Assembly (NCBI RefSeq): GCF_014529705.1
Contig: NZ_JAANIH010000034.1
Coordinates: 26,487-90,486, forward strand
DNA length: 64,000 nt
Source of the DNA: Bradyrhizobium campsiandrae
GTDB lineage: Bacteria; Pseudomonadota; Alphaproteobacteria; Rhizobiales; Xanthobacteraceae
Direction: 5' to 3'
Part shown: in pieces, positions 39,202 through 48,131 of the stretch
How the letters are laid out: every line of letters starts with the position of its first letter
How positions within the stretch are numbered: the first letter of the stretch is position 1
Translations under genes and position numbers: made by a program
Notes under the pieces: model-generated
What the model was told of the DNA's origin: nothing
The model's input: only the letters and a program-made list of their open reading frames with translations
Databases searched by the model: none

Positions 39202-40986
39202 CTACGCCGGCAGAACCAGTTCGCCAACCTCGCTCATGCCGGCTGAGCTGTCGCCGAGCAGCAGTTCAGCGATCTTCGCCTGCGTCGCATTTTCCGTCAG
39301 CCGGAACGGATCGCCCGGCGACACGCGGTGGTCGATCACCAACCGCGACAGCAGCAGCCGGCGCGCATCACCGCGCATCTCGTGGATGCGATGCGCCTCC
39401 CAGGCGAGCGCCACGGCGCTGGCGACATGATAGAGCAGGCTCGTGGCACGGCGGGCATCGGCTTCATTCTCGGCCTTGCCTGCGACCTCGCGTGCAAAGC
39501 CGACGGCGCGGTCGACCAACTTGCGCAAATTGTCCCGCCAGGCCTGCGGCACCGAGGCACTGTCATCGAGACGCGCCTGCAGATCGGCTGCAAGCGCGGA
39601 TTCCGCACCGTGACGGCCGACCGCGCGCCTGATAGCATCGATCGCGACGATGTTGCCGGTGCCTTCCCAGACCGAGCCGAGATGGGCGTCGCGCAGCAGG
39701 CGGGGTGTGGCGAATTCCTCGACATAGCCAATGCCGCCGCGCATCTCGAGCGCATCGCCGCAGACCTTGCGCGCATCGCGCGTGGCGCGGAATTTCAGCG
39801 TCGGGGTGAGGATGCGCAGCAGCGCCGCCGCGTCCTGGCTGCCGGCTTCCGCACGGTCGAGCGCATCGGCGGTGAGGAAGCTCATCGACATTGCCTGTTC
39901 GACCGGCAGCAGGATCTTCAGCATCTGCCGACGGCCGAGCGGCAGATCGATGATACGCTGGCCGAACACCACGCGATTCTTCGCCACCGTCATCGCGTCG
40001 TGATAGGCCCGCCGCATCAGCGCGGTCGATTTCACCCCATTGGAGAGGCGCGAGGAATTGACCATCTCGGCCATCTGCACGAAGCCGCGATCGAGCTTGC
40101 CGACGGCATAGGCGATGGCGCCTTCGAGCTTGATCTCGCCAGAGGCCATCGAGCGGGTGCCGAGCTTGTCCTTCAGGCGCACGATCCGGTAGTGGTTCTG
40201 CGAACCGTCGTCGAGGAAGCGCGGCATCAGGAACAGGCCGACACCGCGCGTGCCGGGGCCGGCGCCTTCGGGCCGCGCCAGCAGCATCACGACTTTCGCA
40301 TCGGCATTCGAGCAGAACCATTTTTCGCCATGGAGGCGCCAATGGTCGCCCTCCTGCACCGCGCGCGTGGTCAGTGTGCCGACATCGGAGCCGCCTTCCT
40401 TCTCGGTCATGAACTGGCCGCCTTGCGTCAGCTTGCTCATGTCGGTCGAGGTCAATCCATCCAGATATTTGGCTTTCAGCGCCTCGCTGCCGAAATTCGC
40501 CAACAGCTTGGCGCAGCCGTCGGTGACGTTGATCGGGCAGCCCATGCCGAATTCGGTCTGGTTGAACAGGAAGGTGAAGGCATGCTTGGCCACGACGGGA
40601 TATTTGTCCGGCCAGCCCATGATGCCTTTGCGGATCGAAAGCGCGTGAATGCCGAACTCGCCGAACGCGGCATTCTCCAGCTCACGATAGGCCGGATGAT
40701 ATTCGATCCACTGCACCTCGCGACCGAACTTGTCGCGCTGGTGCAGCACCGGCGTGTGCCGGTCGGCGAGGCGCGCGCATTCGTCGAGATGGCCACCGGC
40801 CATCTCGCCGAGACGGTCCAGATGCGGTTCGATGTGGCGGAACAGATTTTCCGGCAGATGGATGCGCAAAAGATCCGTCAGCGCCTGATCCGCGCGGTAA
40901 AAATTCATGCCCGACGTATCGGGCGCCAGCAAGCCGGATGGTGCGGTCGCGACATCTTTTGGCTGCCCTGTGACCGGCTTGTGCAT
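39202..40986 (-). CDS. AidB-like acyl-CoA dehydrogenase
   Basis: 594 residues from ATG 40986. Longer than ordinary acyl-CoA dehydrogenases (about 380), matching the AidB branch with an extra N-terminal domain (about 1-170). Flavin-binding segments: GGQFMTEKEGGSDVGTLTTRA (in two parts, about 192-212), LHGEKWFCSNADA and DKLGTRSMASGEI. The C-terminal helix bundle has ALEMRGGIGYVEEF (about 423-436) and LGSVWEGTGNIVAIDAIRRAVG. It may oxidise an acyl-CoA or act like AidB in alkylation response. A DNA-binding C-terminal basic patch is not obvious. Confidence 0.88.
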   Translation of the reverse strand: MHKPVTGQPKDVATAPSGLLAPDTSGMNFYRADQALTDLLRIHLPENLFRHIEPHLDRLGEMAGGHLDECARLADRHTPVLHQRDKFGREVQWIEYHPAYRELENAAFGEFGIHALSIRKGIMGWPDKYPVVAKHAFTFLFNQTEFGMGCPINVTDGCAKLLANFGSEALKAKYLDGLTSTDMSKLTQGGQFMTEKEGGSDVGTLTTRAVQEGDHWRLHGEKWFCSNADAKVVMLLARPEGAGPGTRGVGLFLMPRFLDDGSQNHYRIVRLKDKLGTRSMASGEIKLEGAIAYAVGKLDRGFVQMAEMVNSSRLSNGVKSTALMRRAYHDAMTVAKNRVVFGQRIIDLPLGRRQMLKILLPVEQAMSMSFLTADALDRAEAGSQDAAALLRILTPTLKFRATRDARKVCGDALEMRGGIGYVEEFATPRLLRDAHLGSVWEGTGNIVAIDAIRRAVGRHGAESALAADLQARLDDSASVPQAWRDNLRKLVDRAVGFAREVAGKAENEADARRATSLLYHVASAVALAWEAHRIHEMRGDARRLLLSRLVIDHRVSPGDPFRLTENATQAKIAELLLGDSSAGMSEVGELVLPA

Positions 40987-41244
40987 GATCGTCCTCTTCG
41001 CTTCCGCCCGGCGGCAATTTTTGGCGCTTATTTTGGCGCTTGCCGCTTGAGATGATGTCGATCATGCTCCCATCGCGGAAACGGATAAAGCCGCAAATTG
41101 GCAGGGAGGCATGATCGCCGTGAAGGAGCAATTCGCCCTGCGGAATTGTGACCAGCCCGGCTGGTTGTCCGCGCGGCGGATGCCTAGATCAGCAAGGTCC
41201 CGTCCCCAAGAGATCACGCCACAGATCACGCCAGAGACCACATC

Positions 41245-41946
41245 ATGGAACACCCGACATACAAGATCGCTCTCATCGTCGGCGCCGGCGAAGGCCTGAG
41301 CGCCTCGCTAGCGCGCCTATTGTCCGCGCAGGGCATCCGCGTCGCGCTGGCCGCGCGCAAGATCGAGAAGCTCGGTGCGCTCTGTAGCGAGACCGGCGCA
41401 AAGGCCTACGCCTGCAACGCCACCGAACCCGAGGAGGTCGAGCGCCTGTTCGGCCTGGTCGAACGCGAGATCGGCGTGCCCGACCTCGTGGTCTACAATG
41501 CGTCGGGCCGCTCGCGCGGGCCGTTCGTCGACCTGGTGCCGGCCGAGGTCGCGAATGCGATTGCGGTCAGTGCCTATGGCGGCTTCCTGGTGGCGCAGCA
41601 GGCGACGAAGCGCATGCTGCCGAACAAGCACGGAGCGATCCTGTTCACCGGCGCCTCGGCGAGCGTCAAGGGCTATGCGCAGTCGGCGCCGTTCGCGATG
41701 GGCAAGTTCGCGCTGCGCGGCCTCGCGCAGAGCATGGCGCGCGAATTGTCACCGCAGGGCATTCATGTCGCGCATTTCGTCATCGACGGCGGCATTCGCA
41801 GCGCGGCACGCAGCGAGCCTGCGGACAAGCCGGATTCGATGCTCGATCCCGATGCGATCGCGGAGAGCTACTGGAACGTGCTGCAGCAGCCGCGCAGCGC
41901 CTGGAGCTGGGAGCTGGAGCTGCGGCCCTGGGTTGAGAAGTTCTGA
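41245..41946 (+). CDS. SDR-family protein with Phe at the Tyr position
   Basis: 233 residues from ATG 41245. The nucleotide motif is ALIVGAGEGLSASLARLL (about 8-25) and the NNAG equivalent is VYNASGRSRG. In the catalytic block FTGASASVKG...PFAMGKFALRGLAQ the usual YxxxK is FxxxK (Phe-Ala-Met-Gly-Lys, about 149-153), so the general base Tyr is missing while Lys stays. The end HVAHFVIDGGI is typical for this alphaproteobacterial SDR subgroup. Chemistry may be changed or lost. It is followed by a palindromic repeat and an enoyl-CoA hydratase, suggesting acyl-CoA metabolism. Confidence 0.85.
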   Translation: MEHPTYKIALIVGAGEGLSASLARLLSAQGIRVALAARKIEKLGALCSETGAKAYACNATEPEEVERLFGLVEREIGVPDLVVYNASGRSRGPFVDLVPAEVANAIAVSAYGGFLVAQQATKRMLPNKHGAILFTGASASVKGYAQSAPFAMGKFALRGLAQSMARELSPQGIHVAHFVIDGGIRSAARSEPADKPDSMLDPDAIAESYWNVLQQPRSAWSWELELRPWVEKF

Positions 41947-41956
41947 AGCAAACTGC

Positions 41957-42048
41957 CGCAGGGTGGGCAAAGGCGCACAGCGCCGTGCCCACCATCTCGG
42001 CGAAATTGCAGAAAAAACGTGGGCACGCTTCGCTTTGCCCACCCTACG
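41957..42048. repeat. Dispersed palindromic repeat, gtagggtgggcaaag family, copy 2
   Basis: GGGTGGGCAAAG at the left pairs with CTTTGCCCACCC at the right, and the interior carries the same GGCGCAC..GCGCC and GTGGGCACG blocks as the copy at 31157-31248. Confidence 0.75.
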
Positions 42049-42065
42049 AGAGCCAGGGAGGAATC

Positions 42066-42896
42066 ATGACCACCGAAACCAACATCGATACCGGCACCAG
42101 CGAACTCCTCTGCGTCATCCGCGACCGCGTCGCGGTGATCACGCTGAACCGGCCCGAGGCGCGCAACTCGCTGTCGGACGCGCTGACGCCGGCGCTGCGC
42201 ACGATGATCCGCAGCTGCGGCGAGGATCCCAATGTCGGCGCGCTGCTCATCACCGGCGCGGGCGAGGCCTTCTGCGCCGGCGGCAACGTCAAGGGCATGG
42301 GCGCGCATCGCGATCCCAAGAAGCTGGAGATGTCGCAGGAAGACCGCATCGCCGATCTCCAGGAGCGGCAGCGGCTGCTCACGGGAGCACTGGTGTCGGT
42401 GCGCAAGCCGACCATCGCCGCCCTGCCCGGCCCGGCGGTCGGCGCCGGCCTTGCCATCGCCATGGCCTGCGACATCCGCATCGCCGCGCAATCCGCCTTT
42501 GTCGCCACCGGCTATGCCCGCATCGCACTGTCAGGCGATTACGGCATCGCTTGGCTGCTGACCCGACTGGTCGGCACTGCACGGGCGCGCGAGCTGATGT
42601 TCACCGGCGATCGCATCGAAGCAGCCCGCGCCGAGGCCATCGGCCTCGTCAATCGCGTCGTGCCCGACGACAAATTGCAGGCCGAAGCTTTCGCCCTGGC
42701 AAAATCCCTCGCCGAAGGCCCACGCCTGGCGCTGCGCTACATGAAGGACAATCTCGACGAAGCCGTGCTGTTCGATTTCGAGACCGCCCGCGACCACGAA
42801 GCCGAGCGGCTGGTCCGCCTCACCACCACGGCCGATCACAAGGAGGCGGTGCAGGCCTTCATCGAGAAACGGAAAGCGGTGTTTACGGGGAAGTAG
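42066..42896 (+). CDS. Enoyl-CoA hydratase/isomerase (crotonase family)
   Basis: 276 residues from ATG 42066, with GGGAGG seven bases upstream. The crotonase oxyanion-hole segments are ITGAGEAFCAGGNVKGMG (about 63-80) and PGPAVGAGLAIAMACDIRIA (about 121-140). The Glu pair of true hydratases is not obvious: around the second site the sequence is ARIALSGDYGIAWLLTRLVG. It probably hydrates or isomerises an enoyl-CoA in a degradation path with the adjacent SDR. Length is normal for the family. Confidence 0.88.
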   Translation: MTTETNIDTGTSELLCVIRDRVAVITLNRPEARNSLSDALTPALRTMIRSCGEDPNVGALLITGAGEAFCAGGNVKGMGAHRDPKKLEMSQEDRIADLQERQRLLTGALVSVRKPTIAALPGPAVGAGLAIAMACDIRIAAQSAFVATGYARIALSGDYGIAWLLTRLVGTARARELMFTGDRIEAARAEAIGLVNRVVPDDKLQAEAFALAKSLAEGPRLALRYMKDNLDEAVLFDFETARDHEAERLVRLTTTADHKEAVQAFIEKRKAVFTGK

Positions 42897-43008
42897 GATC
42901 GCTCGCGAATCTTTGACCGTCCCGCTGAGGTGGCCGCTTCTTCAGCGGCCCTTGAAGGGCGACGGCCCGACTCTCGCCGCGGCAACATCACGCATGCAGA
43001 TGGGCCGC

Positions 43009-43062
43009 TCATCCTGAGGTGCTCGTTCTGCGAAAGGGCGCAGAACGAGCACCTCAGGATGA
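43009..43062. repeat. Perfect 24-base inverted repeat
   Basis: TCATCCTGAGGTGCTCGTTC... (43009-43032) is exactly complementary to 43039-43062, with loop AAAGGG. It lies between convergent genes and is too long for a plain terminator. It looks like a dispersed palindromic unit. Confidence 0.8.
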
Positions 43063-43078
43063 CGAGTCTGAGAGGGCA

Positions 43079-43115
43079 AAAAAATGCCCGGCTCTGGCTG
43101 GACCAGGCCGGGCTT
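43079..43115 (-). terminator. Rho-independent terminator of the GNAT gene
   Basis: On the minus strand AGCCCGGCCTGG and CCAGAGCCGGGCA form the stem, followed by TTTTTT, ten bases after the GNAT stop codon. Confidence 0.8.
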
Positions 43116-43124
43116 GCAGTCATG

Positions 43125-43748
43125 TCAGGCCGAGGCTGAGGGGCTGTCGGCCTGACGGGAAAGGGCGGCGAGGCGCCAGCTGGCGCAGGGAATCTCCTTC
43201 GGCGCGATGTGGATCTCCTTGTCGAACCGCACCAGCTTCCAGTCGTCGGGATGGTTGACGAAGGCGAAGCCGGACTTGCGCGCGAGCGAGATCATGGTCG
43301 CGTTGGAGCGTAGCGTGTCGCCGAACATGTGCTCGGCGCCAAGGGCTGCTGCGCGGCATTCGAGATTCGTCATCAATGCGGTCGCGATGCCGTGGCCCTG
43401 CCAACGATCATCGACCGAGAGGCCAAATTCCAGCGTCGAGGTCTCGGCATGGAGGGCGTAGCGCGCCTCGGCGACGATCGTCTCGAAGCCGTCGACCATC
43501 TTGGTCGCGACGACGCTGAACCGTTCGCGCTCGCCGACGGCAAGGAAATCGTTCAGCAGGCCTTTCGGCAGTTCACTGATCGCACCGAAGAAGCGGTTGT
43601 AGCGGGAGCGGGTCGAGAGCGAACGGAAATAGTGCTGCAGCTCGTCGGTGTCGCGCGGCTCGACGAAGCGCACGTTCAGCGCCTCGCCATGCCGGGTGCG
43701 CAGCGTGTCCGAATACTGCTTCAGCTCTTCCAGGCGATAGGCGCTCAT
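43125..43748 (-). CDS. GNAT-family N-acetyltransferase
   Basis: 207 residues from ATG 43748 (MSAYRLEELKQYSDTLRTR); the longer frame to 43838 has no start support. The acetyl-CoA-binding motif A is visible as LSVDDRWQGHGIATALMTNLE (in two parts, about 115-135; the Q/RxxGxG/A turn is QGHGIA). LARKSGFAFVN follows as motif B. The N-terminal FVEPRDTDELQHYFRSLSTRSRYNRF segment is shared with the Pat-like GNAT group. Acetylation target is unknown. It is followed by a clear terminator, so it forms a single-gene unit together with, or separate from, the DUF1127 gene upstream. Confidence 0.88.
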   Translation of the reverse strand: MSAYRLEELKQYSDTLRTRHGEALNVRFVEPRDTDELQHYFRSLSTRSRYNRFFGAISELPKGLLNDFLAVGERERFSVVATKMVDGFETIVAEARYALHAETSTLEFGLSVDDRWQGHGIATALMTNLECRAAALGAEHMFGDTLRSNATMISLARKSGFAFVNHPDDWKLVRFDKEIHIAPKEIPCASWRLAALSRQADSPSASA

Positions 43749-43838
43749 GACACGAGCCTTGGACGGTCGATGGTGGGTCAGTGAATGTTCCGGACCGCCG
43801 GCGCCCCTGTGATCAGGCGGCGCCGGCCTGGCGGCCAA

Positions 43839-44042
43839 TCAGGCCCGCCAGAAGGGTTTCTCGGCCTCGAAGGCGACGTCGGTCCAGGACAGGCCGACGT
43901 CGTGAAGGTCGCGGGCGGTCCAGTTGGTCAGCTCGCGCCTGGTGCGATAGCGCTCGTGCCAGACATGCAGCGTCTCGCCAATCTGCTGGATCAGGCCGGA
44001 CGCATGATGATTTGTCATCGAATTCTGGGTCAAAGTAGACAT
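43839..44042 (-). CDS. DUF1127 small protein
   Basis: 67 residues from ATG 44042. The C-terminal half (RYRTRRELTNWTARDLHDVGLSWTDV, in two parts) is the DUF1127 (YjiS-like) motif: basic helix, then DLxDxGLS. In alphaproteobacteria some members bind RNA and influence phosphate or carbon storage metabolism. The N-terminal 25 residues (TLTQNSMTNHHASGLIQQIG) are variable. It is divergent from the LysR-type gene at 44153, with 110 bases between for both promoters. Confidence 0.85.
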   Translation of the reverse strand: MSTLTQNSMTNHHASGLIQQIGETLHVWHERYRTRRELTNWTARDLHDVGLSWTDVAFEAEKPFWRA

Positions 44043-44152
44043 CTTCAGCTCCTGGAGCTAATTTGAACGCTAATATCTGCTTCCGAACGCGCTGCGACAA
44101 ACGACAATTTGTACCCTTTCGCATGAAATAAGCTCATGTATCCTGTTGCCAA

Positions 44153-45046
44153 ATGACTGCCAGATTGCCCTCCCTGAACGGATTGCGGGCGTTCGAGGCC
44201 GCCGCGCGCCATCTCAGCTTCACGCTGGCCGCATCCGAGCTGAACGTGACCCAGACCGCGATCAGCCATCAGATCCGCAGGCTCGAGGAGGAGCTCGGCA
44301 TCCGCCTCTTCATCCGACAGAACCGCGCGCTGGCGCTGACCCCCGAAGCGCGTGACTACCTGCCCGGCGTCCGCGCCGCCTTCAACGACCTCCGCCTCGC
44401 CACCGACCGGCTGCTGCGCAAGGACGACGACAAGGTGCTGACGGTCTCGACGATCGCTTCGCTCGCCGCGAAATGGCTGCTGCCGCGCCTGACCGATTTC
44501 CAGGAGGCCCATCCCGGCATCGACGTCCGCATCACCACCTCGACCAGCCTGGTCGATTTCCAGCGGGACAATGTCGATGCCGCGATCCGCTACGGCCGCG
44601 GCCAGTGGGCCGGCGTACGCGCCGACTGGCTGATGGCGGACGAGCTGTTTCCCGTCTGCAGCCCCTCCCTCCTTCGCGGCGACAAATCGCTGCGCATGCC
44701 GGAGGACCTGAAGGATCACGTGCTGCTGCATACCAACAACAGCGACGACTGGCGTCTTTGGCTGACGGCCGCGGGCCTGTCGACCGGCATCTCGCGCCAG
44801 CCCGGCATCACCTTCGACATGACCTTCATGACGGTGCAGGCCGCGATCGACGGCATGGGCGTGGCGATGGGCCGCACATCCTATGTCCAGGATGACATCG
44901 CGAAGGGGCGACTGGTGGTCCCCTTCAAGATCGTGCTGCCGGCAGACGCCGGCTTCTATCTGGTCTCACCGGACGGCCGCCGCGAAGCGGCAAAGCTCAC
45001 CGCCTTCCGTCAATGGATCCTCGCTGCAACGCAAAATAAGGGCTGA
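44153..45046 (+). CDS. LysR-type regulator, GcvA-like
   Basis: 297 residues from ATG 44153. The winged HTH spans about 5-64: LNGLRAFEAAARHLSFTLAA, ELNVTQTAISHQIRRLEEEL, then GIRLFIRQNRALALT. The effector domain (about 90-297) contains VSTIASLAAKWLLPRLTDF, typical of GcvA-type LysR proteins. Such proteins usually control a neighbouring divergent or downstream operon; here the candidates are the MHS transporter at 45183 and the DUF1127 gene at 43839. The effector ligand is not evident. The frame is complete. Confidence 0.9.
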   Translation: MTARLPSLNGLRAFEAAARHLSFTLAASELNVTQTAISHQIRRLEEELGIRLFIRQNRALALTPEARDYLPGVRAAFNDLRLATDRLLRKDDDKVLTVSTIASLAAKWLLPRLTDFQEAHPGIDVRITTSTSLVDFQRDNVDAAIRYGRGQWAGVRADWLMADELFPVCSPSLLRGDKSLRMPEDLKDHVLLHTNNSDDWRLWLTAAGLSTGISRQPGITFDMTFMTVQAAIDGMGVAMGRTSYVQDDIAKGRLVVPFKIVLPADAGFYLVSPDGRREAAKLTAFRQWILAATQNKG

Positions 45047-45182
45047 AAAATCAGCAGCTTCCGCGGCAAATTCGATTGACTCGCAACGTTGCCCGCGAGA
45101 GGGGTAGTCAGATTGTCACAGCAACAATCTGTCGCCTGCCCAGAAAACAAAGTTCCGGTCCGGCCACGTCATCAGGGGAACA

Positions 45183-46520
45183 ATGTTCATGGCTGGACCA
45201 GCAGCATCAACCAATCCGCCCGCACTCAAGTCGCGCATCGGCGCGATCCTGCGCGCGACCTCGGGCAATTTCCTCGAGCAGTTCGACTTTTTCCTGTTCG
45301 GCTTTTACGCCGCCGCAATCGGCAAGGCGTTCTTCCCCTCGACCAACGAGACCGCCTCGCTGCTCAACACTTTCGGCGTATTCTGGCTGGGCGCGCTGAT
45401 GCGCCCCGTGGGCGCGATCGTGTTGGGCGCCTATATCGACCGCATCGGCCGCCGCCAGGGCCTGATCGTCACGCTCGGCATCATGGCTATCGGCACGGTC
45501 GTGATCGCATTCTGTCCGAGCTACGCCACCATCGGCATCGCGGCACCCGTCATCGTGCTGATCGGCCGCCTGCTGCAAGGCTTCTCCGCCGGCGTCGAGC
45601 TCGGCGGCGTCTCGGTCTATCTCTCCGAGATCTCGACGCCCGGCAATCGCGGCTTCTACACCTCGTTCCAGTCATCGAGCCAGCAGGTCGCGATCTTCGT
45701 CGCGTCGATCCTCGGCTACATCCTGTCCGAGATGATGCCGGCCGACACGGTCGCGTCCTGGGGCTGGCGCATTCCCTTCTTTGTCGGCTGCCTGATCATT
45801 CCGCTGATCTTCTTCCTGCGGCGCACACTGGAGGAAACGCCGGCCTTCCTGGCCATGAAGAAGCACCCGACCGCCAGTGAAGTGTTCGCCTCCGCGCTCG
45901 CCAATTGGCGCATCGTGATCCTCGGCATGATGATCGCGATCCTGACCACGACGACGTTCTATTTCGTCACCGTCTACACGCCGACCTTCGGCAAGACCGT
46001 TCTCAAACTGTCAACGCAGGATGCGCTGCTGGTGACGCTGCTCGTCGCCGTCACGAACTTCATCTGGAACCCGGTCGGCGGCGCACTTTCCGACCGCATC
46101 GGCCGCAAGCCGGTGCTGATCGGCATCGCGGCGCTGTCGCTGCTCACTGCCTATCCGGCCCTGTCGTGGCTGGTGGCCGCACCGACCTTCGGCAAACTGC
46201 TTGCCGTCGAGATGATGTTCTCGTTCTATTTCGGCATGTATAGCGGCACCATGCTCGGCGCGCTCGTCGAGATCGTGCCGGCGCATGTGCGCACGACCTG
46301 CTTCTCGCTGGCGTTCGCGCTCGCGGCGGCCCTGTTCGGGACCTTCACGCCGTTCGCCTCGACCTGGCTGATCGATCACACCGGGAATAAGGCCGCGCCG
46401 GGCGCCTGGCTGATGTTTGCGGCCGTGCTCGGCATCATCGCAGCACTGATCGTCTATCGCGGCGGCGGCAAGACGGTGCCGACATATGATCCGGTGGCGG
46501 AGCCGGCGACGGGGCATTGA
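45183..46520 (+). CDS. MHS-family MFS transporter (citrate/metabolite:proton symporter type)
   Basis: 445 residues from ATG 45183 with AGGGG four bases upstream; ATG 45189 is an alternative. Twelve membrane helices can be traced. MFS loop motifs are AYIDRIGRRQGLIVTLGIM (about 83-101) and the second-half copy GALSDRIGRKPVLIG (about 301-315). The start NFLEQFDFFLFGFYAAAIGKAFFP is the metabolite:H+ symporter (MHS) hallmark, close to citrate carriers. It likely takes up a di- or tricarboxylate. The LysR-type gene upstream could be its regulator. Confidence 0.88.
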   Translation: MFMAGPAASTNPPALKSRIGAILRATSGNFLEQFDFFLFGFYAAAIGKAFFPSTNETASLLNTFGVFWLGALMRPVGAIVLGAYIDRIGRRQGLIVTLGIMAIGTVVIAFCPSYATIGIAAPVIVLIGRLLQGFSAGVELGGVSVYLSEISTPGNRGFYTSFQSSSQQVAIFVASILGYILSEMMPADTVASWGWRIPFFVGCLIIPLIFFLRRTLEETPAFLAMKKHPTASEVFASALANWRIVILGMMIAILTTTTFYFVTVYTPTFGKTVLKLSTQDALLVTLLVAVTNFIWNPVGGALSDRIGRKPVLIGIAALSLLTAYPALSWLVAAPTFGKLLAVEMMFSFYFGMYSGTMLGALVEIVPAHVRTTCFSLAFALAAALFGTFTPFASTWLIDHTGNKAAPGAWLMFAAVLGIIAALIVYRGGGKTVPTYDPVAEPATGH

Positions 46521-46583
46521 CGGGCGTTGTGCTCCCCTCTCCCCGCAAGCGGGGCGAGGGAGCGCCCCTCCGCTGCGGTGGCC

Positions 46584-46997
46584 TTACAGCTCCACCACGA
46601 CGTAATCGCTCTCGACCATCACCGAGATCGTCTCGGCCACATACGGCCCCTTCATCACGTTCCCGCCCGGCTCGACATGGGCGGGATAGGCCTTCACGCG
46701 GAAACGGCGGGGGTCGCAATAGGACTGGCCGGTGCGGATGTCGAACTCCCAGCCGTGCCAGGGGCAGCGGATGATCTCGCCAAGCTTGGTGTATTCGATC
46801 TCGCCGGGCTCACTTGACTGCGCGAGGCCGATCAGCGGCCCTTCGCACAGCGCTGCGCCCTGATGCGGGCAGCGGTTCATCAGGCCGAAATACTCGCCCT
46901 TGACGTTGAAGACCGCGATCGGCCGTCCGTCGATCTCCAGGAACTTTCGTGTGCCCGGCGGCAATTGATCGACCGCGGCAACCACATGCCGCGCCAT
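46584..46997 (-). CDS. Rieske [2Fe-2S] ferredoxin-like protein
   Basis: 137 residues from ATG 46997, overlapping the amidohydrolase stop (TGATG). The cluster ligands are CPHQGAALCEG (about 43-53) and CPWHGWEFDIRTG (about 79-91), the complete CxH...CxxH Rieske pattern. It is a stand-alone Rieske domain, as in ferredoxin components of ring-hydroxylating dioxygenases or electron donors of other oxygenases. No oxygenase alpha subunit is in the window. It is last in an operon with two amidohydrolases, so it may deliver electrons to, or act beside, an aromatic breakdown step. Confidence 0.88.
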   Translation of the reverse strand: MARHVVAAVDQLPPGTRKFLEIDGRPIAVFNVKGEYFGLMNRCPHQGAALCEGPLIGLAQSSEPGEIEYTKLGEIIRCPWHGWEFDIRTGQSYCDPRRFRVKAYPAHVEPGGNVMKGPYVAETISVMVESDYVVVEL

Positions 46998-48106
46998 CAA
47001 TCTATTCCGTAGAGCTTCTTCGCGTTGCCGAGATAGAACGCCTCGCGATTGGCTTCGCTGACGCCCGCCGGCAGCACCCGCGACGGCTCGTCATAATCCC
47101 AATGCGGATAGTCGGTCGCGAACAACAAACGGTCCCAACCGATCCATTTGATGACGTCGAACAGATCCTCGCGTCGCTCAGGATCCTCCATCGGCTGCGT
47201 GGTCCACCACACCTGCTCGCGGATATATTCGGACGGCGGCCGCCTCACATGCGGCACCTCGCTGCGCAGCCGCTGCCAGACCTTGTCGAGCCGCCATGCC
47301 AGCGACGGTGCCCAGCCGAAACCAGCCTCGATCATCACCATCTTCAGTTTCGGAAAGCGCTCGAACACGCCCTCCAGCACCAGGCTCGCCAGCGCCGATT
47401 GCTGACATTGCGAGTGGCCGACCATCTCCTCGATGTAATAGGAGGGCCAGCCCGACGGCGTGATCGGATTGCCGCCGAAGCCGAAGGCGTGCACGCCGAC
47501 CGGCAGGCCCGCTTCCTCCGCGGCCTGATAGATCGGCCAGTACCGACGCTGACCCAGCGGCTCGACATTGCGGCTCAACAGCAGCACTTGCACGAAATTC
47601 CTGTCGCCGGCGCGCTCGCGGATCTCGGCGGCAGCCGACAATCCGTCCTCATTGCCGACGACGATCGAGGCCTTCAGCCGCTTGTCCTTGCTGGTCCATT
47701 TGTCGATCTGCCAGTCGTTGATCGCCGAGCACAGCGCGGCCGAGAGCTCGTGATTGCGAATGCCCTGCCCGGTGTTGAGCGGATTGAGTACGCCGAGCTG
47801 TACATTGTTGGGATCGAGCAGCTGCTGCTGCATGAAGGAGAGCGAAGACCCTTGGGGGCCGCCTTCCGGCGGCCAGGCGTCGCGGCGCGAGGCGTTGGGC
47901 TGGGCCTTCGGATAGGGCGGGCCTTCCATCATGCCTTGATAGGCATGGACACCGTAGACTTCGAGATGATGCTGCCAGCGTTTGGCGAGATAGGGATAGA
48001 GCTCGGTCCGGGTGGCGCGTGCCGGGTGGATGTCGCAGTCCGCGATGGCGGTTTTGACGGTCAGTGGGGAAGCGGCTTCTTGGCTCTCGCGGAACTGGAT
48101 ATTCAT
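46997..48106 (-). CDS. Amidohydrolase-family protein (amidohydrolase_2 type), copy 1
   Basis: 369 residues from ATG 48106. The first metal site is DCDIHPA (about 23-29); later ligands lie in VGVHAFGFGG (about 204-213) and FATDYPHWDYD (about 327-337). The fold matches the PF04909-type metal hydrolases and decarboxylases that act on ring-cleavage or carboxylated aromatic products. It is paralogous to the gene at 48132-49190, 25 bases upstream, sharing YPHW, LWRL/LAWRLDK and RFVQVL-type segments (NFVQVLLLSRNVEPLGQRRYWPIY). Co-expression with the Rieske gene is expected. Confidence 0.87.
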   Translation of the reverse strand: MNIQFRESQEAASPLTVKTAIADCDIHPARATRTELYPYLAKRWQHHLEVYGVHAYQGMMEGPPYPKAQPNASRRDAWPPEGGPQGSSLSFMQQQLLDPNNVQLGVLNPLNTGQGIRNHELSAALCSAINDWQIDKWTSKDKRLKASIVVGNEDGLSAAAEIRERAGDRNFVQVLLLSRNVEPLGQRRYWPIYQAAEEAGLPVGVHAFGFGGNPITPSGWPSYYIEEMVGHSQCQQSALASLVLEGVFERFPKLKMVMIEAGFGWAPSLAWRLDKVWQRLRSEVPHVRRPPSEYIREQVWWTTQPMEDPERREDLFDVIKWIGWDRLLFATDYPHWDYDEPSRVLPAGVSEANREAFYLGNAKKLYGID

Positions 48107-48131
48107 CGCCTTGCCTCCTTTGGCAGCGGGC

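Noticed and set aside
39328..41055. 575-residue plus-strand frame
   Set aside because: Antisense to the AidB-like acyl-CoA dehydrogenase, whose flavin motifs are clear.
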